DNA of 22,329 nucleotides from CAIKKG01 sp037444725 (GCA_037444725.1 JBBILW010000011.1:1-22329), one strand, 5' to 3'; positions 6,431 through 11,684 are shown, counted from the first letter of the stretch. Notes: generated by a model not told the origin, from the letters alone. Numbers and translations are program-made.

Positions 6431-6476
6431 ATATTCTTCATTTAACAATAAATATCATTCAAAATCCAGGCACCTC

Positions 6477-6508
6477 TAAAGTGTGAGCTGAAAGTGAGCG
6501 ACGTTCGA
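6477..6508 (+). repeat. Right copy of the imperfect direct repeat
   Basis: TAAAGTGTGAG, AGTGAG and TTCGA match the copy at 4682-4716. Its 3' part overlaps the tRNA-like inverted repeat at 6496-6512. Confidence 0.35.
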
Positions 6509-6512
6509 TTAC
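6496..6512 (+). repeat. Inverted copy of the left arm of the tRNA-like element
   Basis: GAGCGACGTTCGATTAC matches the reverse complement of 6198-6214 at 16 of 17 positions. Together with 6554-6584 it shows the tRNA-like ends scattered on both sides of the tRNA gene. Confidence 0.6.
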
Positions 6513-6553
6513 TATTGCGTCAACATCAAAAACGGCCTTTTGTCGGCATTATT

Positions 6554-6584
6554 GTTTGGCGCATATGAGTACGGGATTTGAACG
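6554..6584 (+). repeat. Inverted copy of the right arm of the tRNA-like element
   Basis: GTTTGGCGCATATGAGTACG followed by GGATTTGAACG matches the reverse complement of 6294-6325 except for scattered changes and a 1-bp length difference. The shared GTTTGGCGCAT lies outside the tRNA-like part, so the similarity is homology rather than tRNA convergence. Confidence 0.6.
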
Positions 6585-6635
6585 AAGAGAAAGGCCCGCC
6601 GACAGTTAGCAGAGCGGAAAAATTTGATACCAAAA

Positions 6636-7133
6636 CTATTTCATCAACCAATGAAATAAATTTAGAATTCTAAACTTCATTGCAGGCTCACTTACATCAT
6701 ACTTATCTGCAAGCAATTTCACCTTTTCTTCAGTGAAAGTTCCGCCAGGAATTTCTTTAATATCTTTCTTTAATAAATTGCGTGGCATTAATAAAGCCGC
6801 TGCGAACATGTCAGCTTCCTGTTCCCTGGTGGTACGGGTGGCCGAATTAGTATTTCGATGATCAACAAAAGTATCTTTGCTTTCGTGCAACAGGAAATGT
6901 CCAAGCTCATGCCCCAATGAAAACCTCTGACGAGTTTTCGGTTCGCTGCTATTTATTCCCACCATAGCCCCTTCGGATTTGCGAATGAGAATTCCAGAGA
7001 ATTCCTTGCTTGGAGCTTTTGCAATTTGGATATTAAATGTTTCTAATATTTTTTCTATGGGAACTGGAACGGATTCTATACGATTTTCTGCAAGGATTTT
7101 TTCAGCGCGGGCTTCAATATTTTCTAAGATCAT
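6636..7133 (-). CDS. ImmA/IrrE-family zinc metallopeptidase
   Basis: A 165-aa cytosolic protein with the ImmA/IrrE (COG2856-like) signature: SLGHELGHFLLH contains the zinc-binding, catalytic HExxH (residues 75-79), and REQEADMFAAALLMP supplies the third ligand (Glu106). Family members cleave or inactivate a partner XRE-type repressor after a stress or mobile-element signal, as in ICEBs1 ImmA/ImmR. The start is 2 nt after the stop of the XRE gene on the same strand, so the two form a classic regulator-antirepressor operon. It probably controls the divergent ubiquitin-like operon, its own operon or both. The C-terminal part (TEEKVKLLADKYDVSEPAMKFRI) is the usual helical tail. It has no signal peptide. 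Confidence 0.93.
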   Translation of the reverse strand: MILENIEARAEKILAENRIESVPVPIEKILETFNIQIAKAPSKEFSGILIRKSEGAMVGINSSEPKTRQRFSLGHELGHFLLHESKDTFVDHRNTNSATRTTREQEADMFAAALLMPRNLLKKDIKEIPGGTFTEEKVKLLADKYDVSEPAMKFRILNLFHWLMK

Positions 7134-7135
7134 TT

Positions 7136-7501
7136 TTATTTATCTGCGAAGAGCTTCTTTGCCCATTCGACCGCTTTTTCGTCTTCTTGGGCAACTTTTT
7201 TTATATCAACCTTGGTTAGCTGGAAGCCATCTGGGACCTTTGGGAAAAAATCTTTGAAATCACAGTCGAATAGGGCCGCCAACTTCCATAACGAAACGGC
7301 TGATATGCCATTACGCCCGGTTTCAATATGCGTAAATGCTTCACGGGAAATTTTTAATTTCTTTGCGACTTGGGATGCGGTAAGACCAAGCCCCTCACGC
7401 ATCTCCTTAATTCGCTTCGCTATTGCCAACTTAATCTCATCATCGGGATCTTCGGCTCCAATGTTCTTTTTAATTATATTGGTTTTGGTTTTGGATGTCA
7501 T
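7136..7501 (-). CDS. XRE-family HTH transcriptional regulator
   Basis: A 121-aa DNA-binding protein. After a basic N-terminal tail comes a lambda-Cro/C1-type HTH at about residues 27-85: IAKRIKEMREGLGLTASQVA, then KKLKISREAFTHIETGRNGI with the recognition helix SREAFTHIETGR. The C-terminus (about 86-121) is short and charged and may be the part met by the peptidase. It starts an operon with the ImmA/IrrE gene (2-nt gap) and faces a palindromic intergenic region (7511-7588) that is its obvious operator. No Shine-Dalgarno is seen before the ATG. It is likely an autorepressor that also controls the divergent operon. Confidence 0.93.
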   Translation of the reverse strand: MTSKTKTNIIKKNIGAEDPDDEIKLAIAKRIKEMREGLGLTASQVAKKLKISREAFTHIETGRNGISAVSLWKLAALFDCDFKDFFPKVPDGFQLTKVDIKKVAQEDEKAVEWAKKLFADK

Positions 7502-7510
7502 GTGGAAAAC

Positions 7511-7588
7511 AGGTAATTATCCGTAACTAATGTTATTCAACGTACCATAGATGTAATTATTAATAACATTAGTAACTTTCAATTACCT
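7511..7588. promoter_or_regulatory. Large interrupted palindrome, probable XRE operator
   Basis: The outer arms AGGTAATT (7511-7518) and AATTACCT (7581-7588) match perfectly as an inverted repeat. The inner arms GTAACTAATGTTATT (7523-7537) and AATAACATTAGTAAC (7562-7576) match at 14 of 15 positions. The palindrome is centred near 7549, midway between the divergent regulator gene and the plus-strand operon, and overlaps the promoters of both. Two nested symmetrical sites fit cooperative binding by a dimeric or tetrameric XRE repressor. Confidence 0.75.
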
Positions 7589-7615
7589 TGCAATGGTATA
7601 ACGAACAGATATAAA
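7588..7615 (+). promoter_or_regulatory. Promoter of the ubiquitin-like operon
   Basis: TTGCAA (7588-7593), a 16-bp spacer and TATAAA (7610-7615; alternative TAAAAT at 7612) form a good sigma70-type promoter. The -35 box touches the right outer arm of the palindrome, so a bound repressor would block it. Confidence 0.6.
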
Positions 7616-7704
7616 ATACAAGCAGGCCATGAGGACTGAATACAAAGGGCGCACCTCTAAAGCTGAAAACATAAACCGCCGAAAGGCATACACCAAAAAA
7701 TCAA

Positions 7705-7869
7705 ATGAGCAACACAGATTTTGCGGCCCAAATCGGACACATGTTCGGGCAGGCCATTCTACAGGGCATCTGGATGGCCATCGTGATATTGTGGGGAATA
7801 TTTGTGGCCGCATGGCCAGCATTCCTCACCCTCGGCGTCTTGGCCTTCATTTTGTATCGCCTTCGGTAA
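7705..7869 (+). CDS. 54-aa two-helix membrane protein, first gene of the ubiquitin-like operon
   Basis: A small ORF of 54 aa beginning MSNTDFAAQIGHMFGQAILQ. A long hydrophobic stretch starts at about residue 18 and is broken by Pro38, giving two predicted TM helices (about 18-36 and 39-52), and the protein ends in a positive YRLR. The strongly hydrophobic content, with a clean ATG and stop, makes it more credible than the His/Arg-rich frame overlapping it. No nearby Shine-Dalgarno is visible. It lies between the regulated promoter and the Ubl gene, 56 nt before the latter. Its role is unknown: a membrane effector, anchor or conjugation target would fit, all as inference. Confidence 0.6.
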   Translation: MSNTDFAAQIGHMFGQAILQGIWMAIVILWGIFVAAWPAFLTLGVLAFILYRLR

Positions 7870-7880
7870 AACAACAAAAT

Positions 7881-7900
7881 GGGAGCGATGTCGCGCTCCC
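7881..7900. terminator. GC-rich hairpin between the membrane ORF and the Ubl gene
   Basis: GGGAGCG (7881-7887) pairs with CGCTCCC (7894-7900) around ATGTCG. No T-run follows on the plus strand, so it is more likely a transcript-processing or attenuating hairpin than a full terminator. ATTTTGTTGTTTT follows on the minus strand. Confidence 0.4.
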
Positions 7901-7925
7901 ACAATAATAAATCAAATAAATTAAC

Positions 7926-8195
7926 ATGAGCAATTCAGAAGAAAAGAAGCACGATAAGCAGGTTACGATCTACGTCAACACACGCCCACATGAATGGGAC
8001 AAGAAAGATGACATCTCTTTCCAAGAGGTGGTGACTTTGGCCTTTGGAACCTACGTTGATGATCCGAGAGTCATTTATACGATCAAGTATTTTAAGGGAT
8101 CGGATTCCCACAAGGAGGGAACATTGCACAGGGGCGAAAGCGTAAAGATAAAAAATGGCATGATCTTCGATGTCACACAAACTAATAAATCCTAA
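7926..8195 (+). CDS. Ubiquitin-like protein of the bacterial multiubiquitin family (single domain)
   Basis: An 89-aa protein. After a charged 11-residue tail comes a beta-grasp domain that matches, from memory, the bacterial multiubiquitin family: QVTIYVNTRPHEWDKKD, then ISFQEVVTLAF, then VIYTIKYFKGS, then EGTLHRGESVKIKNGMIFDV. That family normally carries several tandem copies; here there is only one. The C-terminus is VTQTNKS, with no Gly-Gly, so if it is adenylated the attachment chemistry or C-terminal processing must differ from classic ubiquitin. The gene overlaps the E1-like gene by 26 nt. It is expected to be the protein modifier, or a sulphur-carrier-like partner, of the operon. Confidence 0.87.
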   Translation: MSNSEEKKHDKQVTIYVNTRPHEWDKKDDISFQEVVTLAFGTYVDDPRVIYTIKYFKGSDSHKEGTLHRGESVKIKNGMIFDVTQTNKS

Positions 8196-9351
8196 CAATC
8201 AAGACCTAAAAAAGCTCCGCGACCTTGGGTATGCCATCGACATTAGGGGCGGCTTTTTGTTGGTCCATCATGTGCCGTACGTCAACGCCAATAAGCAAGT
8301 GGCGTACGGCACTCTCGTGTCCACGCTTGAACTTGCCGACGATAAAACCGTTCCGCCACAAGATCATGTAATCCATTTTATCGGCGATCATCCTTGTAAC
8401 AGCGACGGCAGTATTATTCTTGGCATTAAGAACGTAAGTGAGACAAGAGAGTTAACTGAGGGCGTTGTTATCAATCACTCTTTTTCGGCGAAGCCGTCAT
8501 CGGGCCGGTATACGGATTATTACCACAAAATCACCACATATATTCGGAATTTGTCGGAACAAGCTGAAATTCTTGACCATTCCGTGACGGCTCAAACTTT
8601 TGCTGTGATTGAATTTGATGAACCGGATTCGGTTTTTCATTACATTGATACCAATTCGAGTCGAGCTGAAATCGACTTGATTTCCGACAAGCTGAAAGGG
8701 CTAAAGATTGCCATTATCGGCACAGGGGGTACCGGTTCTTATGTTTTGGATTTTATATCCAAAACCCCAGTGCAAGAGATTCATTTGTTTGACGAAGATA
8801 ATTTCTTCTCTCATAACGCCTTTCGAACGCCCGGAGCTGCTCCGAAGGAAAAATTGCGAAAATCGCCTAAGAAAGTTCACTACTTGGCTGAGGTATATTC
8901 AAATATAAAAAAGGGCATAATCGCCCACGATTTTCACGTTACGGGTGATAACCTCAATCAACTTTCCGGAATAAACTTCGCGTTTCTTTGCATCGATAAG
9001 AGCGAGGCAAAAGAGCCAATAATTGCTAAGCTGTTGGCAGACAAAATACCTTTTATCGACGTTGGTATGGGAATTCATGCCGTAGATGGTTCACTCACCG
9101 GATCGTTGAGAGTCACTACAGTAACTTCAGAAAAGAATGATCACGTTAAGAATAACATTTCTTTTACTGACGCAGCGGATGATGAATACGTTTCTAATAT
9201 CCAAATTGCTGAGCTTAACGCGCTGAACGCAGCCTTGGCGGTGGTTAAGTGGAAAAAATTATTTGGTTTTTATCACGATTCGGAAAAAGAATACAATACG
9301 AGCTATACAATTAGCGTAAATAAAATTATTAATGATGAAACTGATGCATAA
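8170..9351 (+). CDS. E1-like ThiF-family adenylyltransferase with DUF6791-type N-terminus
   Basis: A 393-aa two-part protein. Residues 1 to about 165 match what I recall of DUF6791 (NNQDLKKLRDLGYAIDIRGG, LVHHVPYVN, then FIGDHPCNSDGSI). About 170-370 is a ThiF/E1 Rossmann domain with GTGGTGS (184-190), the acidic strand LFDED (Asp208, Asp210), Asn216, Arg219 and FLCIDKSEA (Cys274, Asp276). E1 enzymes of this kind adenylate the C-terminus of a ubiquitin-like partner, here the Ubl encoded just upstream. Only two Cys exist, Cys76 (in HPC) and Cys274, and neither sits where canonical E1 enzymes carry the transthiolation Cys. The ATG at 8170 lies inside the Ubl gene and fits the family N-terminus, so translation is probably coupled. 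Confidence 0.9.
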   Translation: MSHKLINPNNQDLKKLRDLGYAIDIRGGFLLVHHVPYVNANKQVAYGTLVSTLELADDKTVPPQDHVIHFIGDHPCNSDGSIILGIKNVSETRELTEGVVINHSFSAKPSSGRYTDYYHKITTYIRNLSEQAEILDHSVTAQTFAVIEFDEPDSVFHYIDTNSSRAEIDLISDKLKGLKIAIIGTGGTGSYVLDFISKTPVQEIHLFDEDNFFSHNAFRTPGAAPKEKLRKSPKKVHYLAEVYSNIKKGIIAHDFHVTGDNLNQLSGINFAFLCIDKSEAKEPIIAKLLADKIPFIDVGMGIHAVDGSLTGSLRVTTVTSEKNDHVKNNISFTDAADDEYVSNIQIAELNALNAALAVVKWKKLFGFYHDSEKEYNTSYTISVNKIINDETDA

Positions 9352-9619
9352 GTTTGTTACGACAATTCCACCTCACGATCAACTTGAGGATGGAGTTATA
9401 TATATTTCCATGGATTTTTCAACCGCGATACACAAGTGTGCCTGTGGGTGCTGCAACGAAGTAGTGACCCCATTTGCGCCGAATGGATGGAAGCTGATAT
9501 TTGATGGGAAAACAGTTTCTCTTAGTCCATCGATTGGCAATTGGAGTTTTCCTTGCCAGTCGCATTATTGGATTCGACGCAATCAGGTGCGATGGGCGCC
9601 AAAATTGCTCCGAAAATAG
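9332..9619 (+). CDS. DUF6527-type small zinc-binding protein of the Ubl operon
   Basis: A 95-aa protein overlapping the 3' end of the E1-like gene by 20 nt; ATG at 9332, 9335 or 9344 are all possible. It matches my memory of DUF6527, a small family found beside multiubiquitin/E1 genes: HKFVTTIP, GVIYISMDFSTAIHKCACGC, EVVTPFAPNGWKLIFDGKTV, SLSPSIGNWSFPCQSHYWIR and RWAP. Cys36, Cys38, Cys40, Cys41, Cys75 and His78 form a compact zinc-ribbon-like set, and some of them could be catalytic. Its place as third gene suggests it accepts or transfers the activated modifier, acting like an E2/E3 or substrate adaptor; this is inference. It has no signal or TM. No clear terminator follows. Confidence 0.85.
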   Translation: MMKLMHKFVTTIPPHDQLEDGVIYISMDFSTAIHKCACGCCNEVVTPFAPNGWKLIFDGKTVSLSPSIGNWSFPCQSHYWIRRNQVRWAPKLLRK

Positions 9620-9630
9620 ATAAATTGCGC

Positions 9631-9645
9631 TATACTGAATATATG
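9631..9645 (+). promoter_or_regulatory. -10 box of a probable leaderless gene
   Basis: TATACT (9631-9636) lies six bases before ATG at 9643. The nearest -35-like TTGCTC (9605-9610) has a long 20-bp spacer. The arrangement matches the gene at 1291. Confidence 0.55.
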
Positions 9646-9924
9646 GAACAGAGCAAGAAGCTTTGGTTTAAGAGAAAGCGCTATGGTTGGGGGTGGACGC
9701 CCGTAACCTGGCAGGGGTGGCTCTCGGTAATCGTATTCGTGGTGCTCATTGCGTGGAATGCGAGCCGCGCGAATGATGCTTCGTTTTCGAACGGAGATGC
9801 ATTGTTGAGCATCGTTCCGCAAACATTCTTTTTGTTACTCGCACTTCTCGGACTCACCTATTGGAAGGGCGAAAAGCCCCGCTGGAGCTGGGGCAAGAGT
9901 ACTGAAAAAACAAACAATGAATAG
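9643..9924 (+). CDS. Trp-rich two-TM membrane protein, CPR-type conserved hypothetical
   Basis: A 93-aa protein starting MEQSKKLWFKRKRYGWGWTP. I chose the ATG at 9643 because a -10 box sits six bases before it and because the aromatic-basic N-terminus RYGWGWTPVTWQGW resembles small membrane proteins I recall from Parcubacteria. TM helices lie at about residues 26-42 and 57-73. The tail KGEKPRWSWGKSTEKTNNE is charged, so both ends are probably cytoplasmic. An in-frame opening upstream (from 9541) only overlaps the previous gene. Function unknown. The next gene overlaps its 3' end by 8 nt. Confidence 0.8.
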   Translation: MEQSKKLWFKRKRYGWGWTPVTWQGWLSVIVFVVLIAWNASRANDASFSNGDALLSIVPQTFFLLLALLGLTYWKGEKPRWSWGKSTEKTNNE

Positions 9925-10327
9925 ATTGGCGAAAATTGTGTTTTTGTTCGGTATTGCGGGAGTGATTACTCTCGCTGATATGTGGGGTGGCAAGAGTGCG
10001 GTGCACAATAAAATAAATTCAGAAGAGGCGGTCGTGAAAGGTTCCGTGATGCTCGCGCGTATTTGCCCCACAGAGAAAAAAGCCTCGGACCCCGAATGCG
10101 CACCTGGACCGTATGTTACTGAGATTAAGGCATTCCAAGGAGATACATTGGTGACTACCGTTCGCAACCTGAATGACGGAAGTTTTACGCTCGCGCTCCC
10201 CTATGGGAAATACAGTTTGCAGGCCGGCGGCGAGACTGCATTCCCACGCTGTACGCCCGTAGACCTTAATGCGGAGTCGCTCACGGTGAGTGATGTGAAG
10301 ATTTCGTGCATTACGGTGAGCAGATAA
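9917..10327 (+). CDS. Surface protein with carboxypeptidase-regulatory / CNA-B-like beta domain
   Basis: A 136-aa protein with an N-terminal signal anchor (about residues 5-21). One prealbumin-like beta-sandwich of the carboxypeptidase-regulatory or CNA-B type follows at about 40-133: VVKGSVMLARICP, YVTEIKAFQGDTLVTTVRNL, NDGSFTLALPYGKYSLQA and DVKISCITV. The GSFTLALPYGKYSL block is the hallmark of the fold. Four Cys lie in the domain (ICP, PEC, PRC, ISC) and may form two disulphides. It overlaps the membrane gene before it, so the two are co-expressed. It is likely exposed on the cell surface, with a structural or adhesive role inferred from the fold only. Confidence 0.82.
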   Translation: MNRLAKIVFLFGIAGVITLADMWGGKSAVHNKINSEEAVVKGSVMLARICPTEKKASDPECAPGPYVTEIKAFQGDTLVTTVRNLNDGSFTLALPYGKYSLQAGGETAFPRCTPVDLNAESLTVSDVKISCITVSR

Positions 10328-10343
10328 AATATTTTGTATAAAG

Positions 10344-10371
10344 AAAAACCCGCGCGAATGTCTCGCGCGGG
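10344..10371 (-). terminator. Terminator of the 10381 minus-strand gene
   Basis: CCCGCGCGA (10349-10357) pairs with TCGCGCGGG (10363-10371). On the minus strand it is followed by TTTTTC; on the plus strand no T-run follows, so it serves the minus-strand gene and only weakly the surface-protein gene. Confidence 0.85.
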
Positions 10372-10380
10372 TTGCGTCAT

Positions 10381-11016
10381 TTACAGGGCTTCGTCGGGAA
10401 TGGTGAGCGCGTAGTCGTTCTCACTCCAAACGCCGGCCGTGTACTGAATGTTCGTGTCCCACTTGCTGTGCGCTGCGTTCCAGAAGAGGTAGCGCACGAA
10501 CTGGTCGCCATGAGCATCGCTGAAGATGGTGCCCCAGAAGAAGACGCGGCGTCCGCGGCGGTTCTTCCCCCACTTCCACGTGTCCGGGATTGCGCTCGGA
10601 TGCGCGAGGAGGTAGTCGAGGACATTCGCGTTTGCGACGCGCTTGCTCTTCAGGTCCGTGTGGTAGAGGGTCGTGCCGACCATCGGCTCATACACTCTCT
10701 GCTTTTCAGCGCGGAAGAGGAAGAGCAGGTCGAACAGCTCCCTGCCCCAAATCATCGCGTTGTCCCACACAATCCTTCCGAGCTTCACGTGAGACACCAC
10801 GCCGCAATCCTTCGGAATGCGCGGATCGGCGTTGCCGTCAATCACGTGCTCCATGGGAACAATCTTGGATTCGGAGAGAAGCACTTCGCGGAAACCCGCG
10901 AGCTTCGTCTTCGCCTCGCACATCCTCTTCACGAGTTCGGGCGTGAATCCCGCAGCGCGAAGCGCCAGCTTCAGCTCGTTCGCCTGGCCCACATCCAGCA
11001 TCAGTTCGTTGCTCAT
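10381..11016 (-). CDS. Conserved CPR/Parcubacteria protein of unknown function (MSNELMLDVGQANELK family)
   Basis: A 211-aa soluble protein. The start MSNELMLDVGQANELKLALR, the middle NANVLDYLLAHPSAIPDTWK and the C-terminal RVFFWGTIFSDAHGD with VRYLFW are what I recall from a family found many times per genome in Parcubacteria, often as divergent paralogues. The N-terminal about 70 residues are helical and the C-terminal half is a Trp/Phe-rich beta domain. No signal, TM or catalytic motif is seen. ATG at 11016 follows AGGAGT. A 7-bp inverted repeat (GTTCTCA/TGAGAAC) lies in its leader. The start-region wording is almost invariant in what I recall, which suggests a binding function, but none is known to me. 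Confidence 0.85.
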   Translation of the reverse strand: MSNELMLDVGQANELKLALRAAGFTPELVKRMCEAKTKLAGFREVLLSESKIVPMEHVIDGNADPRIPKDCGVVSHVKLGRIVWDNAMIWGRELFDLLFLFRAEKQRVYEPMVGTTLYHTDLKSKRVANANVLDYLLAHPSAIPDTWKWGKNRRGRRVFFWGTIFSDAHGDQFVRYLFWNAAHSKWDTNIQYTAGVWSENDYALTIPDEAL

Positions 11017-11036
11017 ACAGACTCCTGTTTTGACGT

Positions 11037-11057
11037 GTTCTCATTACTTTTGAGAAC
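11037..11057. promoter_or_regulatory. Inverted repeat in the leader of the 10381 gene
   Basis: GTTCTCA (11037-11043) and TGAGAAC (11051-11057) form a perfect 7-bp inverted repeat with a 7-nt centre, 21-41 nt before the start codon. It may be an operator or a leader hairpin. No clear promoter boxes were found for this gene. Confidence 0.4.
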
Positions 11058-11191
11058 TATGTCGTGGTACGAGGACCTCCCGCCTATTCGGGATGAGCCC
11101 CTTGTTAATGTGCTGCGAGGCATACAGTACTATGATATGTGGCGCTCGTCAACTGATCCTATTTTTCGTAGGTGGAGCAACTTTCTCATGA

Positions 11192-11208
11192 TATAATTCG
11201 TTCAAATG
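11192..11208 (+). promoter_or_regulatory. Consensus -10 box of a probable leaderless gene
   Basis: A perfect TATAAT (11192-11197) ends eight bases before the ATG at 11206, so the transcript should begin at or just before the start codon. The -35 is weak. Confidence 0.6.
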
Positions 11209-11616
11209 GAAAAGACGCGCGAGGAATATATTAAAGAATTTCACGAAGCATTCGGCGTTGAGGTAAATGCCGAACCGACCGTGCGATTGCTGAAATTGCG
11301 CCGTTCGCTTATTGATGAGGAGACGAAAGAATTGTTTGCCGACATTGATACCGCTATCGCGCATCTTGAAGCGGGCACGCCCGTCCCCCATGCGCTCTAT
11401 GTGAATATGTTAAAAGAGCTTTCCGATGTGCAGGTCGTGCTTTCAGGCACTGCGGTGTCGGTGAAGCCCCTCCACAAACTTCACGAGGCGTTCGTACGCG
11501 TTCACGAATCAAACATGAGTAAGCTTGGCGCAGACGGAAAGCCTATGTATCGCGAAGATGGCAAGGTGCTCAAGGGCCCCAACTACCACAAACCCGATTT
11601 AACGGACCTCGTTTAG
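11206..11616 (+). CDS. MazG/PRA-PH-like nucleotide pyrophosphohydrolase
   Basis: A 136-aa all-helical protein of the MazG / phosphoribosyl-ATP pyrophosphohydrolase-like superfamily. REEYIKEFHEAFGVEV, LRRSLIDEETKELFADI (the E-x-x-E acidic pair of helix 2) and ELSDVQVVLSGTAV (the E-x-x-D pair of helix 3) supply the magnesium ligands. FVRVHESNMSKLGADGKPMY followed by a GKVLKGPNYHKPD tail is typical of the small phage and bacterial members. The expected reaction is hydrolysis of a (d)NTP to the monophosphate and pyrophosphate, in the nucleotide pool or house-cleaning; substrate unknown. It is monocistronic, with a -10 box 8 nt before the ATG. Confidence 0.87.
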   Translation: MEKTREEYIKEFHEAFGVEVNAEPTVRLLKLRRSLIDEETKELFADIDTAIAHLEAGTPVPHALYVNMLKELSDVQVVLSGTAVSVKPLHKLHEAFVRVHESNMSKLGADGKPMYREDGKVLKGPNYHKPDLTDLV

Positions 11617-11633
11617 GAATTGATTGAATGTAC

Positions 11634-11674
11634 AAAATAAAAGCCCCTCGTCTGCCTGTGTGGCGAACGAGGGG
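11634..11674 (-). terminator. Terminator of the 11685 minus-strand gene, shared intergenic
   Basis: CCCCTCGT (11644-11651) pairs with ACGAGGGG (11667-11674), with an inner GCC/GGC pairing in the loop. On the minus strand CTTTTATTTT follows. It probably also limits transcription from the plus-strand gene. Confidence 0.75.
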
Positions 11675-11684
11675 TTACTGATTT

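Larger units (their letters stand above)
4680..9620. other. AT-rich accessory (defence-like) island around tRNA-Gln
   Basis: Between the GC-rich kinase gene and the host-style gene at 9643, codon use turns clearly AT-rich. The content changes to SIR2, XRE/ImmA and a ubiquitin-like system, gene types known from defence and mobile islands. A tRNA and tRNA-like repeats lie inside it. No integrase or transposase is present in the window. The limits are approximate and judged by eye. Confidence 0.55.

Noticed and set aside
6063..6445. Short plus-strand frames and a minus-strand frame (6116-6337) around the tRNA-like element
   Set aside because: They read through a tRNA or its structured neighbour. 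Strings like DRDSNPD and TGFERE are the usual false peptides from antisense tRNA sequence.
6294..6584. attL/attR pair of an integrated element
   Set aside because: The two similar arms are inverted relative to each other, and no integrase is in the window. Simple site-specific integration would leave direct repeats.
7629..7907. 92-codon plus-strand frame before the Ubl gene
   Set aside because: Its C-terminal two thirds overlap the hydrophobic 54-aa ORF in another frame and are His/Arg/Gly-rich. Only its first about 25 codons look natural, so I mention it only as a possible leader peptide.
10372..11196. Open frame of 274 codons on the plus strand
   Set aside because: It lies opposite the conserved 10381-11016 minus-strand gene, has a His/Arg/Val-rich, low-likelihood composition and runs through that gene's terminator.
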